A DNA stretch of 64,000 bases from Jacaranda mimosifolia (GCA_018894105.1 CM032133.1:14894501-14958500); one strand, 5' to 3'; numbered from the stretch's first letter, positions 51,430-63,834 are shown. Notes: generated from the letters alone by a model not told the origin. Program-made: numbers and translations.

Positions 51430-54400
51430 AATTTTAAGTACAAAAACCCTAACCACAAGTACACAACATAGTCAAAGTGAGTACATAAACCCCATCTCGA
51501 AGTACAAAAGTGCCAAAACTAGGTACTTTTTTCCTGGATTTCCCGTATCATTCTTAGGGCATAAGGGATCGTTTTTCATTCGGCCTAATATAGCCATTGA
51601 AAGATGGAGAAGGATTGGGATCCAATATTAAAACAAAAAATAAGCAAAATAAAACCAATCATCTCCTTCCCAAGAATCGTAATCATGCACTAAATAAGGA
51701 TTTGAAGGCAGAAAATTTACCTGTGCAAATAGAAACAAAGGATTTGACAAGATCACTCCAAAGACTTTTCTATTGGGAGATCTACAAGCTCCAATGGTTG
51801 GATCTAAAAGCTCCTCTTCCAATGCTCCATAAATCAGCAAAAATGGAATATCTAAGCACCACTAAGTAATCGAAAAACTAGCCAAAATCACTGGAATTCA
51901 ATGCCACCCAATGGTGCCTCCAAAATTAGTCCAAATGATGATCCACCAAGGAATTCTAAATCCCCCAAATGTTGGACCTCTAATGAACAAGTCCACACAC
52001 CTTAAGAAAGCTCTCAATCAACAATCAACCTTACTTTTTCTAGATAAAGAGAGGAAGATGATGATGGGAGTGGTGGTTTCGGAGGAGAGAGGAAGAAGAG
52101 AATTTTTGGTGTAATTATTCAACACATGAATTATATCACACTTTTGGAAGAAAAATGTAAGGATTGCCAACAACACCAAGTGGCCGGCCAAATGTCCTAT
52201 TTATAGAGGGTATGGAAGCTCTTGGATGCTTCCATCAAACTCTCATGCATGTTGGCCAACTTGCCCACTTGTGTATGCATTTCCATTTCATTTGCATTTA
52301 CATTTAATCAACATTTGCATTTCATCTCATGAAATGAAATGCTAATGAACTTAAATTCAAATGGACTCTTCCATTTGATTTCCCTCCAAAACTCAAATTC
52401 TCAATTAAATTAAACTAACTCTTTAATTTAATTAATTTAACTTAACTCCTTAAGTTAATTAACTTAACTCTTTAAGTTAATTAGAGTTAGCACATTAAGT
52501 TAACTTGATTAATTAATTGTCAAATGACACCAATTAAATAACTCCTTGATTTAATTGGTCTAATTCAACTCCTTAAATTATTTTGATTAATTTAAAATTT
52601 AAATTAATCAAGCCAATAATAACCAATTAAAATAGTCAACCGTTTTCTCTCCAAAAACACCTAGCATTAATTTTCTATCTCCTTAGAAAATTCCTCCTAC
52701 AAATAAGAGTTTTCTTAGGCTTTTGTGTATAACCCATTAGGTTCATCCATTCATTGAACATGGGCTCACAAGTCATTGTGATATTTTGAATATTGAAATA
52801 TTTATATTAGTTTAAACTCCTTTAAACTAATAACTCTTTCAATTAATCTCTATTAATTGAAGAGTATCTAATCTCCATGGTTGATATCTAGCAACAAGCT
52901 CATGGAGCCCAACTAATTGGATAAATGAATTATATCTTGATTAACCATTATAGCTTACGCTTACCATGCAAATACCTTCCATCTCCTATCTCCTAAAAGA
53001 GGCCTAGGGTAAGATATTTGTCGACTCCCTAATAGCCTCAATAACTATATCTCTACATCTAATGTTCGATTCCCCTTTACGATCTCAACTTTGGAAAACA
53101 CCTTTTCCAAATTGTCATACTACCTTGCGCAAGGACTTTTTGGAATCGATCGTTACAGAGAATATAGAATATGCATTCGTTCTTCACAACAACGAGGAGA
53201 TGGACCCCATTTGGATCTCACAAACCTCCATGCTTAAGTAGCTCATACCCAATCTCAACCCTGCACGACCCGCTACATGGTCAGGGAATTGAGGTTAAAA
53301 TCATCCTTCAGAACAGCAAATAAAGAACCCCTGACCACAAGTACACAACATAGTCAAAGTAAGTACATAAATCCCATCTCAAAGTACATCAGTGTCAAAA
53401 CTAGGTACTTTATTCTAGATTTTCAGTATCATTCTGAGGGCATAAGGGATCGTTTTCTATTCGACCTAATCTGGTCATTGCACGATCATAAGAGCATGAA
53501 GTAGTACACCTAGGACTTATTTAGTGATGATAGGTTCGGTGGTGTAGAAAAAATGTGTCAAAGTAATTCATTTGCCTCATGCATCAGTACTTTATACTAG
53601 TACGAATGACACCACAAGTAGTGGGATATAGGTCTTTGTGTTCCCAACCATTCCAACACAAGATATGACAATTGTTTATTCAACAAATCATGGATATGAA
53701 GTTATAATGTCACCAATGAGTTGTTCCACGTGCCGAATTGAGGTTAAAATCAGCCTTTAGAACAACTAATACAGAACCCCTAACCATAGGTACACAACAT
53801 AATCAAAGTGAGCATATAAAACCCATCTCGAAGTATATAAGTGCCAAAATTAGGTACATTTTCTGGATTTTTAGTATCATTTTGAGGGCATAAAGGATCA
53901 TTTTCCATTTGGCCTAATCTAGCCATTGCATGATCATAAGAGCACAAAGTATTATATCCAGGACTCATTTAGTGATGATAGATTCGGTGGTGTAGGAGGG
54001 GGTGTCGGAGTAATTCATGTGCCTCATGCATTACTGCTTTACACTAGTATGAATGACACCACAAGTGGTGTGATGTGGATTTTTGTGTCCCCAACCATCC
54101 AACACGTGCTATCACTCATAGATTACTCCACACCTTGAATTGATGTTAAACTCGTTCTTTGAAAAGCAATTACAGAACCCCTGATTATAAGTACCATTGC
54201 GATTGCAGTTGTGAAGTACACAAATGCCAAAACTGGGTACTTTTTTTTGGATATCCGGTATCATTGTTAACAGAAAATTGTATTTTTATCTGCATTTAAG
54301 GTATCCGACATATTTGGTATAGTATTTAAAAAAATTGTGATATATTACACTACATACAATACCAAACATTCCAACATGTGCTATCACTCATGTGTTGCTC

Positions 54401-54560
54401 GACACCTTAAATTGTGGTTAAACTCATTCTTTGGAAAAGCAAGTACAGAGCCCTTGATTATAAGTACATAACCATTGTGGTTTCAGTACATAAATGAAGT
54501 TCTGAAGTACACAAATGCCTAAATAGGGTACTTTTTTTTGGGATATATAATATTATTGTT
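51430..54560. repeat. Large tandem repeats, units of about 449, 400 and 273 bp, plus a broken unit
   Basis: Unit starts are marked by GAATTGAGGTTAAAATCA or close variants at about 53285, 53734, 54136 and 54409, giving steps of 449, about 400 and about 273 bases as units shorten. Each start is followed by CAGAACCCCTGACCACAAGT-like text, then AAGTACATAA, then GCCAAAACTAGGTACTTT, then GGGCATAAGGGATCGTTTTC. A further unit part lies at 51440-51597, directly before a reverse LTR fragment. No coding role is seen; short frames inside (53277-53504, 53926-54138) are chance. Confidence 0.8.
51598..53285 (-). mobile_element. Truncated reverse-oriented Copia LTR relic
   Basis: In reverse complement it aligns over its middle with the LTRs at 23964-25667 and 31407-33678: the AGTTAATTAACTTAA-type region near 52430-52520, AATGACACCAATTAAATAAC near 52525, and CTCACAAACCTCCATGCTTA near 53220. 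The left border TGAAAG at 51598 could be the LTR's outer CA end on the other strand. At 53285 the match stops at a CATGGTCAGGG word, so roughly the first 530 bp of the LTR are missing, along with the rest of the repeat unit it entered. The outer 500 bp on the left differ clearly from the Copia copy above, so this is a related but distinct family. The antisense frame at 51597-51869 is not a gene. Confidence 0.65.
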
Positions 54561-54889
54561 AACAGAAAAAATACAGCATATTACACTATATGCAATACCA
54601 AACATTCCAACAAAAAGTCAACTAATATTATTACATAATAGTCAAAATAGTCTAGATCTAGCATGTCCTTCAAAAAGCAAAAATTAGCAGCTATCATTAG
54701 TCTTTAAGCACCGTTTAATCCTTCTTACATTTATTATATCCCTTTTATGCACCTTCTTTCTGTAGATTAATAATAAATAAAAAAAGATATTAGTTATACA
54801 ATAATGACAAGAAAGTATAGCAAGTATACATATGCAAAATAATGGTAAGCAAATACGTCAGCAAGATCAAGCTAATCTAGCTAGTCGTA

Positions 54890-56535
54890 ACTTCTTTGCA
54901 TGTATGACAGTTATGCCCAGTTCTACTACACTGCCTACACTTGACTGCCCATATCAATTTGAGATGGAAATCTCTGTGTCCTCTTACAACATGGATGAGG
55001 TCTGACATCAGGTGCATAAATGATTGGTTCTTTCTCTACTTCGAATGTGCTCAGGTCAAAAGTAGGTATAGGATTAAGCACAAGTTTGTAGGTTTGTTGA
55101 TACATCCCAACCCAATAGTATTGATCAGTAAAATATACCGAGAGTGACTTAGACTCAATACATGCACAAACATACTTGCAAGGCATTTTATCAACTTTCC
55201 ATGCCCGACATGAACAACTCCAGCTTTGCAAATCTACAACATAGGATTTGTCATGATCACTAACCTCAAAGTTCCAACCACTAGATTTCTCCACTTTTAC
55301 TGTACGAGAGGCCATATAATTTACTGCTAGTTTCTTCTTGTGCTTCCGGCATAATGCTCTAGTAAGTTTATTAGATAATTCTCAACGATCATGCATCATA
55401 ACCATGATTTGTTTGCGTATATGATCCACCATAGTTGTAATAGGCATAAGTATGCTGGTTTAACTCAATTATTTAAACATTTTGCCTTATTGTTGTGTAT
55501 TACTCCCCATCTATCACCAGCAAATAAAGAATTTGCCCAAGACTGCATGATGAAGTCTCTAGCAAGAGGCATGGACTCCACTATGTTGTTTATATAATAA
55601 GTATATTCTTGACTTGTTGGAGCATATGCAACTTTCATGAAAATAGATGCCCAATGTTTCTTGTTGTAAAAGGGGTACTTTCTCTCATTGCCTGAAATTG
55701 AACTTATATGATCATTAGATTTCTTGAACTATTACTTGAACATTAATTTAGATCCGAATATAGTTTTCAATAAAATACAAAATAATCTTACTTGTTTTTC
55801 GAAGTTGTCCACCAAGTGTCTCAAATAGTATGCATGATAGCTACCAGGAAATACCATGGGGATAGCTTTAAGAAGCCCAGTATGTCGGTCAGTGAAAAAA
55901 GTGAACCTTATGAACCCTATGCTATGATGAGAATTGTGAACTGGCGAGCAGAACCTTATGAATATAAAATAATCCTTAGCTTCAAGCAGAACCACTCCCA
56001 ATTAGTATAATTTTAGCATCTACAATGACATATGCTAATATGAATAGATCATCATTGGGATTCTTGTTGACAGCACTAAGTAAGCATCATTTATACTTAT
56101 TCTTAGTGTGAGTGAGATTCAAGAAAATCAGTAGTCTGCATCCACTGAGAAAGCCGACCAGACAAGCTATGAAACAGATAAATAATCATTGAAATTTTAA
56201 GGTTACTAGGTCAATCTCATAATTGCAACACTTCCAAGATTTGTTTCCTTCGCAGCTCTACAATATCATCTCAACTTATCAAAGGATCTCTTGTCTTCCC
56301 TATGAATATTATGCATAGCTATTTCCTTACCCAACTATGCTCTGTGGTATGGAATTTCTATGCCAAATTTTCTATGAATATCTTTCATCAAGTTGATAGG
56401 TCGGTAATAGGGCTCTCCTCTCAATTTTTCTTTCGCTACACTAGCAACCCAAGCAAAATCAGCTCTTAGATGTCCCCTCATGCGAAGACTATCCTCATTA
56501 TATTTATGGTTTGCATTTTCCAATACCAAAGAATT
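54890..56535 (-). pseudogene. MuDR-type (Mutator-like) transposase, decayed
   Basis: Read on the minus strand. An N-terminal helix part at 56529-56335 (LRADFAWVASVAKEKLR ... HRKFGIEIPYHRA); a core part at 56001-55732 with the family signature [21 protein letters not shown] and [10 protein letters not shown]; a SWIM zinc finger at about 55230-55150 (CSCRAWKVDKMPCKYVC, with the usual final His replaced by Tyr); and a CCHC knuckle at 54946-54905 (CRQCSRTGHNCHTC). The knuckle lies in another frame from the SWIM part, so there is a frameshift near 54950. Stops near 55700 and 56050 break the core. The gene faces the ULP1-like gene. Further upstream (to about 57950) lies its probable leader, with a GA microsatellite. 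Confidence 0.8.
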
Positions 56536-56859
56536 TGTTAACTCATACCTTGAGGCATATATTCTCCATTAGCAAATATTATCACTATAAATTGGCATAA
56601 TCTTTTTGGAATAATTTTTCTTATATATAAAGGATATTCTAGTAGCAACAACATAGTTTTTAAGTTTAATTATAAACTCTTCAGCATCCTGAAACATTTG
56701 GCCCTCTCCATGGATGCAATGACTCCAAGCATCAATTGAATTCCTTTGTAATGCTAAATCATATTATGACTTACTTGTGGAGGGAATGTCCTCCTTTATT
56801 TCATTCCTAAATGGGTGTTAATTGTAAAGAAATAACATAGTCAAACACATAATAATTAT

Positions 56860-57260
56860 CAATAAAGTACTGCAAGGTCAGTACATAAGTACTCAACTAT
56901 GAAATTTCAGTATTCAACAACAAGATAACAAGTTACTTAAGTAAACAATATCAGTATTTGACATAGAAGAACTAAGTACTGAATAAACAATTTAAGTACT
57001 TCAATGGAGGAAATAACTACTGAAATGATTGAATTCAGTATTTAATGTAGAAAAAACTAAGCAGTGAACAAAAAAAAATGCAGTATTTGACAAAGAAGAC
57101 GTAAATATTGAAATGAACAAATTTAATATTTAATATAGAAGGCCTAAGTACAAAAACACACATATCTAGCATTCAATATAAAAGAGAACAAATACTGAAA
57201 TGAACAAATTCAGTATTTAACATACAAGATCTAAGTACTAAAACACATAAGAAAAAGTAT
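56860..57260. repeat. 43-44 bp tandem repeat with CAGTATTT and AAGTACTGAA words
   Basis: CAGTATTTGACATAGAAG or variants recur near 56952, 57036, 57081, 57124 (TAATATTTAATATAGAAG) and 57211, with steps of about 84, 45, 43 and 87 bases, so one unit is about 43 bp. AAGTACTGAA and GAACAAATT words alternate between them. It lies upstream of the minus-strand transposase gene. Confidence 0.65.
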
Positions 57261-57873
57261 TTTATAAGACAACTGCATATAATAATAATAATTCAAACAG
57301 GTACAAATTGGGACAATGGAAGTACACTAAACAATAAATGTTGTACGAAATTGAAGATATGAAGTATTTACTTGCTTGTATGGCTATTTTGCTTTCCCCG
57401 TCCACTAAGTTCACTTTTTTGAACAACTATCATGTCAACTAAGGTCATCTTTAAACACAAATGCAAGCGAATCATGTTGTACACATCCTCGTTTGCATTC
57501 AAAGTCACGTACATTTTTTTATGGGAAGCAAGTTATTGAATTGATGGCAAATTTCACACCATTTTCTCTAGTTGAAAATATAGTCCTACTAGTATCATGC
57601 TCTCAAAAATGGATATGATATAGAGTTCCACATTATACATACAACTCTCCAACAGTTGAATTTGAGGTTTTTTCCACTACCCGACATTTTCTGGCTAGAA
57701 AAAATTTAAAATAGTTGTTGCTTGCCAAAGATTACAATACTGCTTTACCGTGCGACAATGGAGACAAAGTAGGCTTGCTTCTTGCTAACATGTTGTAGCC
57801 GATTGTAGAAAATAAAAAAATAAAAAAAGGAGAGAAAAGCACTATGTTCCGCCGAGGGAGTTAAACAAAAAAC

Positions 57874-57887
<14 letters not shown>

Positions 57888-57922
<35 letters not shown>
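57888..57922. repeat. (GA)17 microsatellite
   Basis: A GA run of about 35 bases in the probable leader of the minus-strand transposase gene, where it would be read as a (TC)n tract. Confidence 0.9.
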
Positions 57923-57924
<2 letters not shown>

Positions 57925-57950
57925 GAGCTGCTTCAGACATCAGGGTTTAG

Positions 57951-59563
57951 GAATAAAGGAAAAAAACATTAAAGTGAGACAACTTCCGTCATTTTAAGTG
58001 GTCAAATATTTTAAATTACTTCAATTTGGGACCAGTTATATGTGCACTGGGTTAAATTGGATTTAATTGAGTTTAATTAAGTTTGGATTATAAATGAGTG
58101 CAAAATAATTGTAAATAGATTTAACCTAAAAAAAGAAATAAATCAAATTTTAATTTAATTCTAATATTATTAATTTAAAATTTTACATTTATATCACTTA
58201 TATAATTTCTAAAAGTCATTATTAACACTAAATTGAATATATATACATACATATGCACTCGTTCGACAATTCAATTGAAAAAAGTAGCAAAGAAAAATTA
58301 CTCTTAATATAATTTAAAATAATTTGTAAAGAGAAATTAAAGAAATTATTTGTATTTGATGAATTTAAAAAATTGATATAATGATTGAACTGTATTATTT
58401 TCTAAAAATACAAATAATTTTAAAATATTTATTTTATTTTTTTTGTGGATAATAACTTCTAAAAGAGTTCAAGTAAATTTAAAAGACAAAAAAATCTACA
58501 CAATAGCTTATTCATTTTTTTATTTTTTATTAGGGATAATTAATTTAAATGATTATAATGTCAAATGAGTTGTGTTATTGTCAATCCTTCCAAAATCTAA
58601 AAAATATATTAAAAAATAAAAGATCTTCAATAATATACGAGACATCAACATTTTCATTATAATGTATTAAAATTAAATAAGAATCTTAAGAAATAGAAGG
58701 ACGTCAAATTTTAGCATCTGCACACTTGCAACACTATACATGTTTTGACTTATTATTTAACATACTCTAAATTATCTTAATTATGATTTGCATCATCTTA
58801 AAATAATTTATTAAATTTGTATAAACTATTAAAGAAGGGACACACACACACACACATATGTAGTTCAAACAGATTAGTAAAGCTATGTCGCCTAATCAAA
58901 GAAGACAATGATGTACTTAAAGAAAAAGAATATCTTAGTATATTAAAAAATAATTTTCTAATTTCAAATATATGCATATTTAAAATTCTCTAAAACTAGA
59001 TATATAAATTCCATAAAATAGAAAATAAATTACAAGTTAATTTAAACTATTGGTGGACAATTCAGAAGCTACCATAATGAAGCTTACAAAACATTCCAAA
59101 CTAGTTTTGGACTAGCAATCCACATCATATAACAAAATTTTATAGTCAACATGGTTATGCAAAACATATTTATACATACTAAGGATTATAATGTGATCCC
59201 CCATACTATAGAACATTCTTAATCTTAAATATAAATAAAACACTCACCCACTAGTCTTATAAGTTTAGAAAGTACAACTTTAAAATACATCCTCTTCTCT
59301 TCTTCCTATAATATTCTCTCAACCATAGTCCTCACATATTTTCCAACATACATATATCCTAACTTTGTAACTCGTTGTTTAATTACTACTTTATGTGATT
59401 ATGACACCACTAGTCTCCATTATTAAGCACAATGCAACTCCATATATTCTTGAATTAAAGTGATGTCACTTTATATTCCTAAGTAAAGACGCACCTACAA
59501 ATATTCTTGAATTAAATGATGTCATTCCATATTCCTAAGTAAATATGCACCTCTTTGCATTCT
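57951..59563. other. AT-rich stretch without a recognised gene
   Basis: Includes a (CA)n run near 58841-58856. A direct repeat near 59450-59540 (CCATATATTCTTGAATTAAA and a similar ATATTCTTGAATTAAATGAT) with TCCTAAGTAAA is a local duplication of about 60 bp. No gene is supported. Confidence 0.5.
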
Positions 59564-59892
59564 CACTACAAAAAGTACTGTTTTTTCAATAGAAATTTTC
59601 AACAGACAACTTTGTTCGAAAATTTTTGAAAGATTTTAGATGGATTTACGAGGATAAATGGCTTCATCAAAATATCCAACAGAAAATCGATGAAAATCGT
59701 TTGTAAATTTGGAGAGAATTTAGCATGAAAAGGCACGAACATATCCGATGGAATATCTATTGGAAGACTGTAGGAAAATAAAGTCTGACGGAATTTTTCA
59801 ATGGAATTTTATGAAAATTCCCTCGAAAAGTTGAATTTTTCTATTTTGAAAAATAGTTATTTTCTGAAGAAAATTTTCATCCGGAAACCTAA

Positions 59893-60170
59893 TTGAATAA
59901 CACGTACCTAATTAAATCAAACGCCTCATCTCCCCCTTTCTTCCTCATTTCCTATTCTCCTCCCTCTTCCCAGCCCCTGTACCTTCGCACCCTTGCTCCT
60001 CATTGTCCTCCACCATTACCGATGCTCCCATTGCCACTTTCTCACGCTCACCATTGCTGCTACTTCAGTCACCACTGCTGCCGTCGTCGCCCGCCTATAC
60101 ATGTCGTCACTGTCCTCAATTGCATCAGTTAGTTTTCTTAATTCTTTTTATATCTTTATTTATTTAGATA
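59893..60170 (+). other. Pro/Leu/His-rich open stretch in the CACTA left part
   Basis: Two overlapping plus-strand frames (59893-60132 and 59993-60184) in a C-rich stretch, unlike the AT-rich DNA around it. Such Pro- and Ser-rich stretches are common as first exons or leaders in plant CACTA genes, but no domain is seen and I cannot choose a frame. Confidence 0.3.
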
Positions 60171-60330
60171 GTTTTGTATGCTAGTATATTTAGTTTAGTA
60201 TGTTAGTTTTGTACGTTAGTATGTTTAGTTTAGTATGTTAGTTTATTACGTTAGAATTGATATTTATTTTAGTATGTTAGAATTGATACCTAGTTTAGTA
60301 TGTTAGAATTGATATTTCATCTAGAATATA
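60165..60330. repeat. Short tandem repeat of TAGTTTAGTATGTTAG words
   Basis: TTTAGTTTAGTATGTTAG and shortened forms recur at about 60190, 60226, 60270, 60292 with GAATTGATA or TTTTGTACG spacers. The unit is about 26-40 bp. Confidence 0.7.
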
Positions 60331-61093
60331 TATCAATATAGGCCAATAAATTGTTTGCTTTGATAAAATTGAGATAAGATATCCTAATATTATACAATTT
60401 ATTATTTGATTTCTTGAAATTATTTCTTGTGATAATTGATAAGATGACATAATTAACCTTTAATTTTTACCATAATTTCTTTTTTATCCCTCTACACCTC
60501 AAGATTACAAATCATGCCACTAACATGGGATGCATAATCTAGGATTAATCATAATTAACACCAAGTCACTTATCAATCATGGGCTCCAAGTATACTAACC
60601 AAAAGGCCGGAGTGCTTGGATTATGCATCTATAATGCACAATCATTCAAAGAAAATGAGGCCTTCTAGTTTAGAATTGAATTTAGGATAATTTATATGAT
60701 AACTTAAACTTTCCAAATAGCCAAGGTAACTTACGAAATTATAATTAATGTTGACATCATAAAAAAAATGCTATTAAGGCTTAATACTAGAAAAAATCAT
60801 ATAGGATAACTTAGACAATCCAAAATAACCAAGGAGATTTCAAAGCTTAATTCCATCTTATTCTAAATGGTTATCTTATAAATTATTTTAAACTTAGATG
60901 ATTAAAAATTTAACTAAAATGATGTATACTACCGAGTATAATTGAATTATCATTTCCTCTAATTATAGAATAACCTATTATACCAACCAACTCCCCATTA
61001 AAACTCATCTCAATCTCATCTATCTCAAAGATTTTCGAAAGTTCAAAATATAAAGAATAAAATTTAATCATCTCATCTTCACAATGCTATTCT
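60331..61093. other. AT-rich stretch inside the CACTA region
   Basis: No coding frame and no clear repeat. It may be an intron or a non-coding leader of the gene remnant that follows. Confidence 0.4.
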
Positions 61094-61286
61094 AACAACC
61101 CGAAAAAAGAATAATGTAATGACTCCCAAAAAAATGCCAGTACTATGAAAAATTATTCTACGATCATAAGCTAAAAGTTCACTTGAGATCGGCCTCAAGT
61201 GAATTTTCAATTTATGATCGAAGAATATGTAATTTTTCACAGTACTGGTATTTCTGGCAAAGAGTCATTATATAATTCCGAACCAA
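61094..61286. mobile_element. Foldback (hairpin) MITE
   Basis: The two halves are inverted copies of each other, about 90 bp each: left CCAGTACTATGAAAAATTAT, right (reverse complement) CCAGTACTGTGAAAAATTAC, and this goes on through GATCATAA and TTCACTTGAG to a tiny loop ATCGGCC near 61190. Outward the match continues through AATGACTC to a CCCGAA / TTCCGA end. It has no coding capacity and would form a stable hairpin RNA. Exact borders and target duplication are uncertain. Confidence 0.75.
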
Positions 61287-62304
61287 ATAATATTTGATTA
61301 GAAAAGAAGCATTATAGGAGTCTCCAACTCCTATAATCAATCAATAGACGAACATGCTTAATAAAAAAATTTATTCACATATTCATTTATTCATTACATA
61401 ATGTCTTCAGTCTTTTTGTCTACTCGAATTTGTTATTGTAAATGACAACCAATCAAGGATTGGAATGTTAATTGACCATTAAAACTGCCATCTTATTACA
61501 ACATAGATTTGGGTGGATAGAAAGACTGAAGAAATTATCCAATGAATGAATAAAATATTCTATATATCTAAACTTCAATAGAAACTAATGTGCCTTATTG
61601 AATTTAGTTGTTAACTATTCTTATGCATTTGATGTACGTAAATAATAAATTTTCGTAAATAATAAATTTTCATAATAATATTAATTATTGTCCATATATG
61701 ATGTTTGTTTTTGTCTTATAGTTAGCAGACCAATCTGGTTTCCATCCTTTGCCATCGACCGAGGTAGGGGAACTAATTCCCTAACCCACCAGACATACTT
61801 GCCAACCAACCAGTCTCCCACCACCTCATCAATTGGTCATAGTTTATGTCTACCCCACTCCTTCCTCCCACACATCTCCACAGTACTTCTCATCCTCTTC
61901 TATTGTTGCGAGGTCATCTACATACCTACCCTCATAGTAGCATTACCCGTCCCAACCACCATCCACTTCACCCGTAGGCACTCCATCACTATCTATCAGT
62001 TGGCACTCAGCCATCCCCCGCTAATGACTTGACCATTCCACATCAACAGCAACATTACCAACAGTCGATTCTTCAATCGACCATACATTGAGGGAAGGGG
62101 GATCAGAGCCCCCATCCCATAGTTCTGGCAAGGTATACTTGTATCCCGATGAATGCTACGGATGAGTTTAAATTGTTATATAAATATAATTTTATTATTA
62201 TTTTAAGAATTATTTTATGCAGGTATACACCCTCACTCGACAATACAAAGTTCTTGACGAGGGTAATCAAGAGCAAGGTACACAAGTCGTATAAGACCTC
62301 GTCG

Positions 62305-62313
62305 GATATCCCC
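62305..62313. repeat. 9-bp target duplication, left copy (GATATCCCC)
   Basis: GATATCCCC directly before the inserted element and again at 63511-63519 directly after it, a perfect match. Nine bases is typical for Mutator-type insertion. Confidence 0.85.
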
Positions 62314-63510
62314 TGGGCTAAAATCTTTTTAACCCCCCTCCCCATGAAATGTGAAATACCTGTGACAAAAAAATGCTGAAATACCACCTTATGTTTTTAA
62401 ATTGTGGCTCACTACCTCGTTGCATGCATTTAACCCCACCCCACCATGTTCATATCCCACCCCCACCTAACGACTTCCATAATAGCCTATATATATGTAT
62501 ATAATTATTATATATTAATATACATATATGTATAATCTAATTACCCCACCATCCCCTTCCCCAAAGAACACAACAGTTGCCATGGCAGCCTGAAAATGTG
62601 TGTATATGGATAATCATATATAATATACATGTATAATTATAAGTATATACATATGAAATTATATATACATATATATAATAAATATAATCCCACACCCTAT
62701 ACCTCCACATATATTTCTGTATATATGTGTATATATATATAAATAACAATATTTTATAGCCCCCCAACACATGCCCACCTTCCACCCCACACACCCCCCG
62801 GCCCTAAAATAATTCATGGCTACCATAGCAGCCACGACAGCCCTCAAACTTGTCGGACCTAGCCAGATCTAGCTAGGTCCAGCCATCGGCCATCATGCGA
62901 CAGCCGCTGTTCCTTTTTATAATGGCCATGACTGGTGTTTTTTTTTTTTTTTCAGCAACCGTGGCTGCCATTGCTTCTTTTTTTCCCACGGCGGCAATCT
63001 GGCTAGCCTTTTTGATGGCTATATCTTTTGATGCTGGCCATGACTAGCAATTTTGCCATGGCCATGGAAGTCCATGGTCAGGCCCTGGCGGCTTGAGGGT
63101 ATGGCTTAAGAAGGTGGTGGTAGTGGTGGTAGTGGTGGTGGTGCTAGGGTTTTTGCAATATATTAAATGTATATAGTTTTATTTATATGTATGTATTTAT
63201 ATATACACATTATATAATATAATATTTTTACAAATAAATATATTTTATTTTTTTTATAATTATAGTTTAATATAGACCGTTGATTTTTTGAAAAAATCCA
63301 ACTACTAATATGAAGGGTATAATAGTCTTTTTACATAAAAAAATCCTTAAATACTCACATATACACACACATGAGTTTCACCAATGTCCATAAGGAAGTC
63401 CATTACATGATTTGAAAATGACACGTAGGATTTTTTAACCCCTTTTTTGTTCCCAAGGGGGGTAAACCACCATAACCGTATTTGACAAAGGGGTTAAATT
63501 AAATTTTTTC
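62314..63510. mobile_element. 1.2 kb insertion in the CACTA gene, probably a non-autonomous Mutator-like element
   Basis: Flanked by a perfect 9-bp direct repeat. Its ends are weakly similar in inverted orientation: left TGGGCTAAAATCTTTTTAAC then CCCCCCT; right, read inward, GAAAAAATTTAATTTAACCC then CTTTGTC. The inside holds long TATATGTATA runs (62480-62760), a GC-richer part with GCCATGG/GCCATGGC words (62810-63100), a GGTGGTGGTAGTGG run (63113-63142) and more AT repeats. It has no transposase. The antisense frames at 62537-62847 come from the TA-rich repeat and are not genes. Confidence 0.7.
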
Positions 63511-63834
63511 GATATCCCCAAGGCCCTCAGAGATTTGATATACAGGGAGTGGAAGTTAAATGAATATTATTGTCATGTATTTACTTTTACAAATTAACTT
63601 AGCTGGTTTTATTTATTTCATTTTCTTTCATAGAGATATGTCCATTGGGACATCACCCATGAGGGCTATTTTTGGAGGGCCTTCGATGCTAAAAGGGGTC
63701 ACTAATTGAGTGACATGTATGGTCATGCCCGAAAGATAGGTAAGAGGCCGAAGTAGATTGGCGAAGACACTTGGGATGCTCTACAATGACACTCGTAATC
63801 CTAAGAATCCCAAAATAGGTCCACTCAAGCCAAG

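Larger units (their letters stand above)
48180..57950. mobile_element. Kaonashi-like Mutator element, approximate extent
   Basis: Grouped from a ULP1-like protease gene on the plus strand and a MuDR-type transposase gene on the minus strand, facing each other, with tandem repeats between and beyond them. This gene pair is known from Kaonashi-type Mutator elements. I could not fix the ends: there is no clear terminal inverted repeat and no target duplication, as is also common for this group. The borders given are only the limits of recognisable parts. The DNA between 47100 and 48180 may also belong to it. Confidence 0.5.
61720..63830 (+). pseudogene. CACTA gene remnant, Transposase_24 (Ptta/En/Spm) type, split by an insertion
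   Basis: Companion protein of CACTA elements. A Pro/Ser/Thr-rich part lies at about 61720-62110 (HP- and PP-rich, several stops). The conserved part begins near 62215 (YNKFLTRVIKSK... SSDIP in the frame 62149-62379), is cut at 62313 by a 1197-bp insertion, and resumes after 63519 (KALRDLIYREWKLNEYY). It goes on past 63630 with RYVHWDITHEGYFWRAFDAK and LSDMYGHARKIGKRPK and WIGEDTWDAL, which fits the family pattern of basic helix, then WI..vW..L. An intron probably lies at about 63590-63630. Stops near 63700 and 63785 break it. The frame reads correctly across the insertion site if the insert and one duplication copy are ignored. Confidence 0.65.

Noticed and set aside
62537..62847. Two minus-strand frames rich in Tyr and Ile
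   Set aside because: They translate TATATGTATA repeats inside the 1.2 kb insertion; composition alone explains them.
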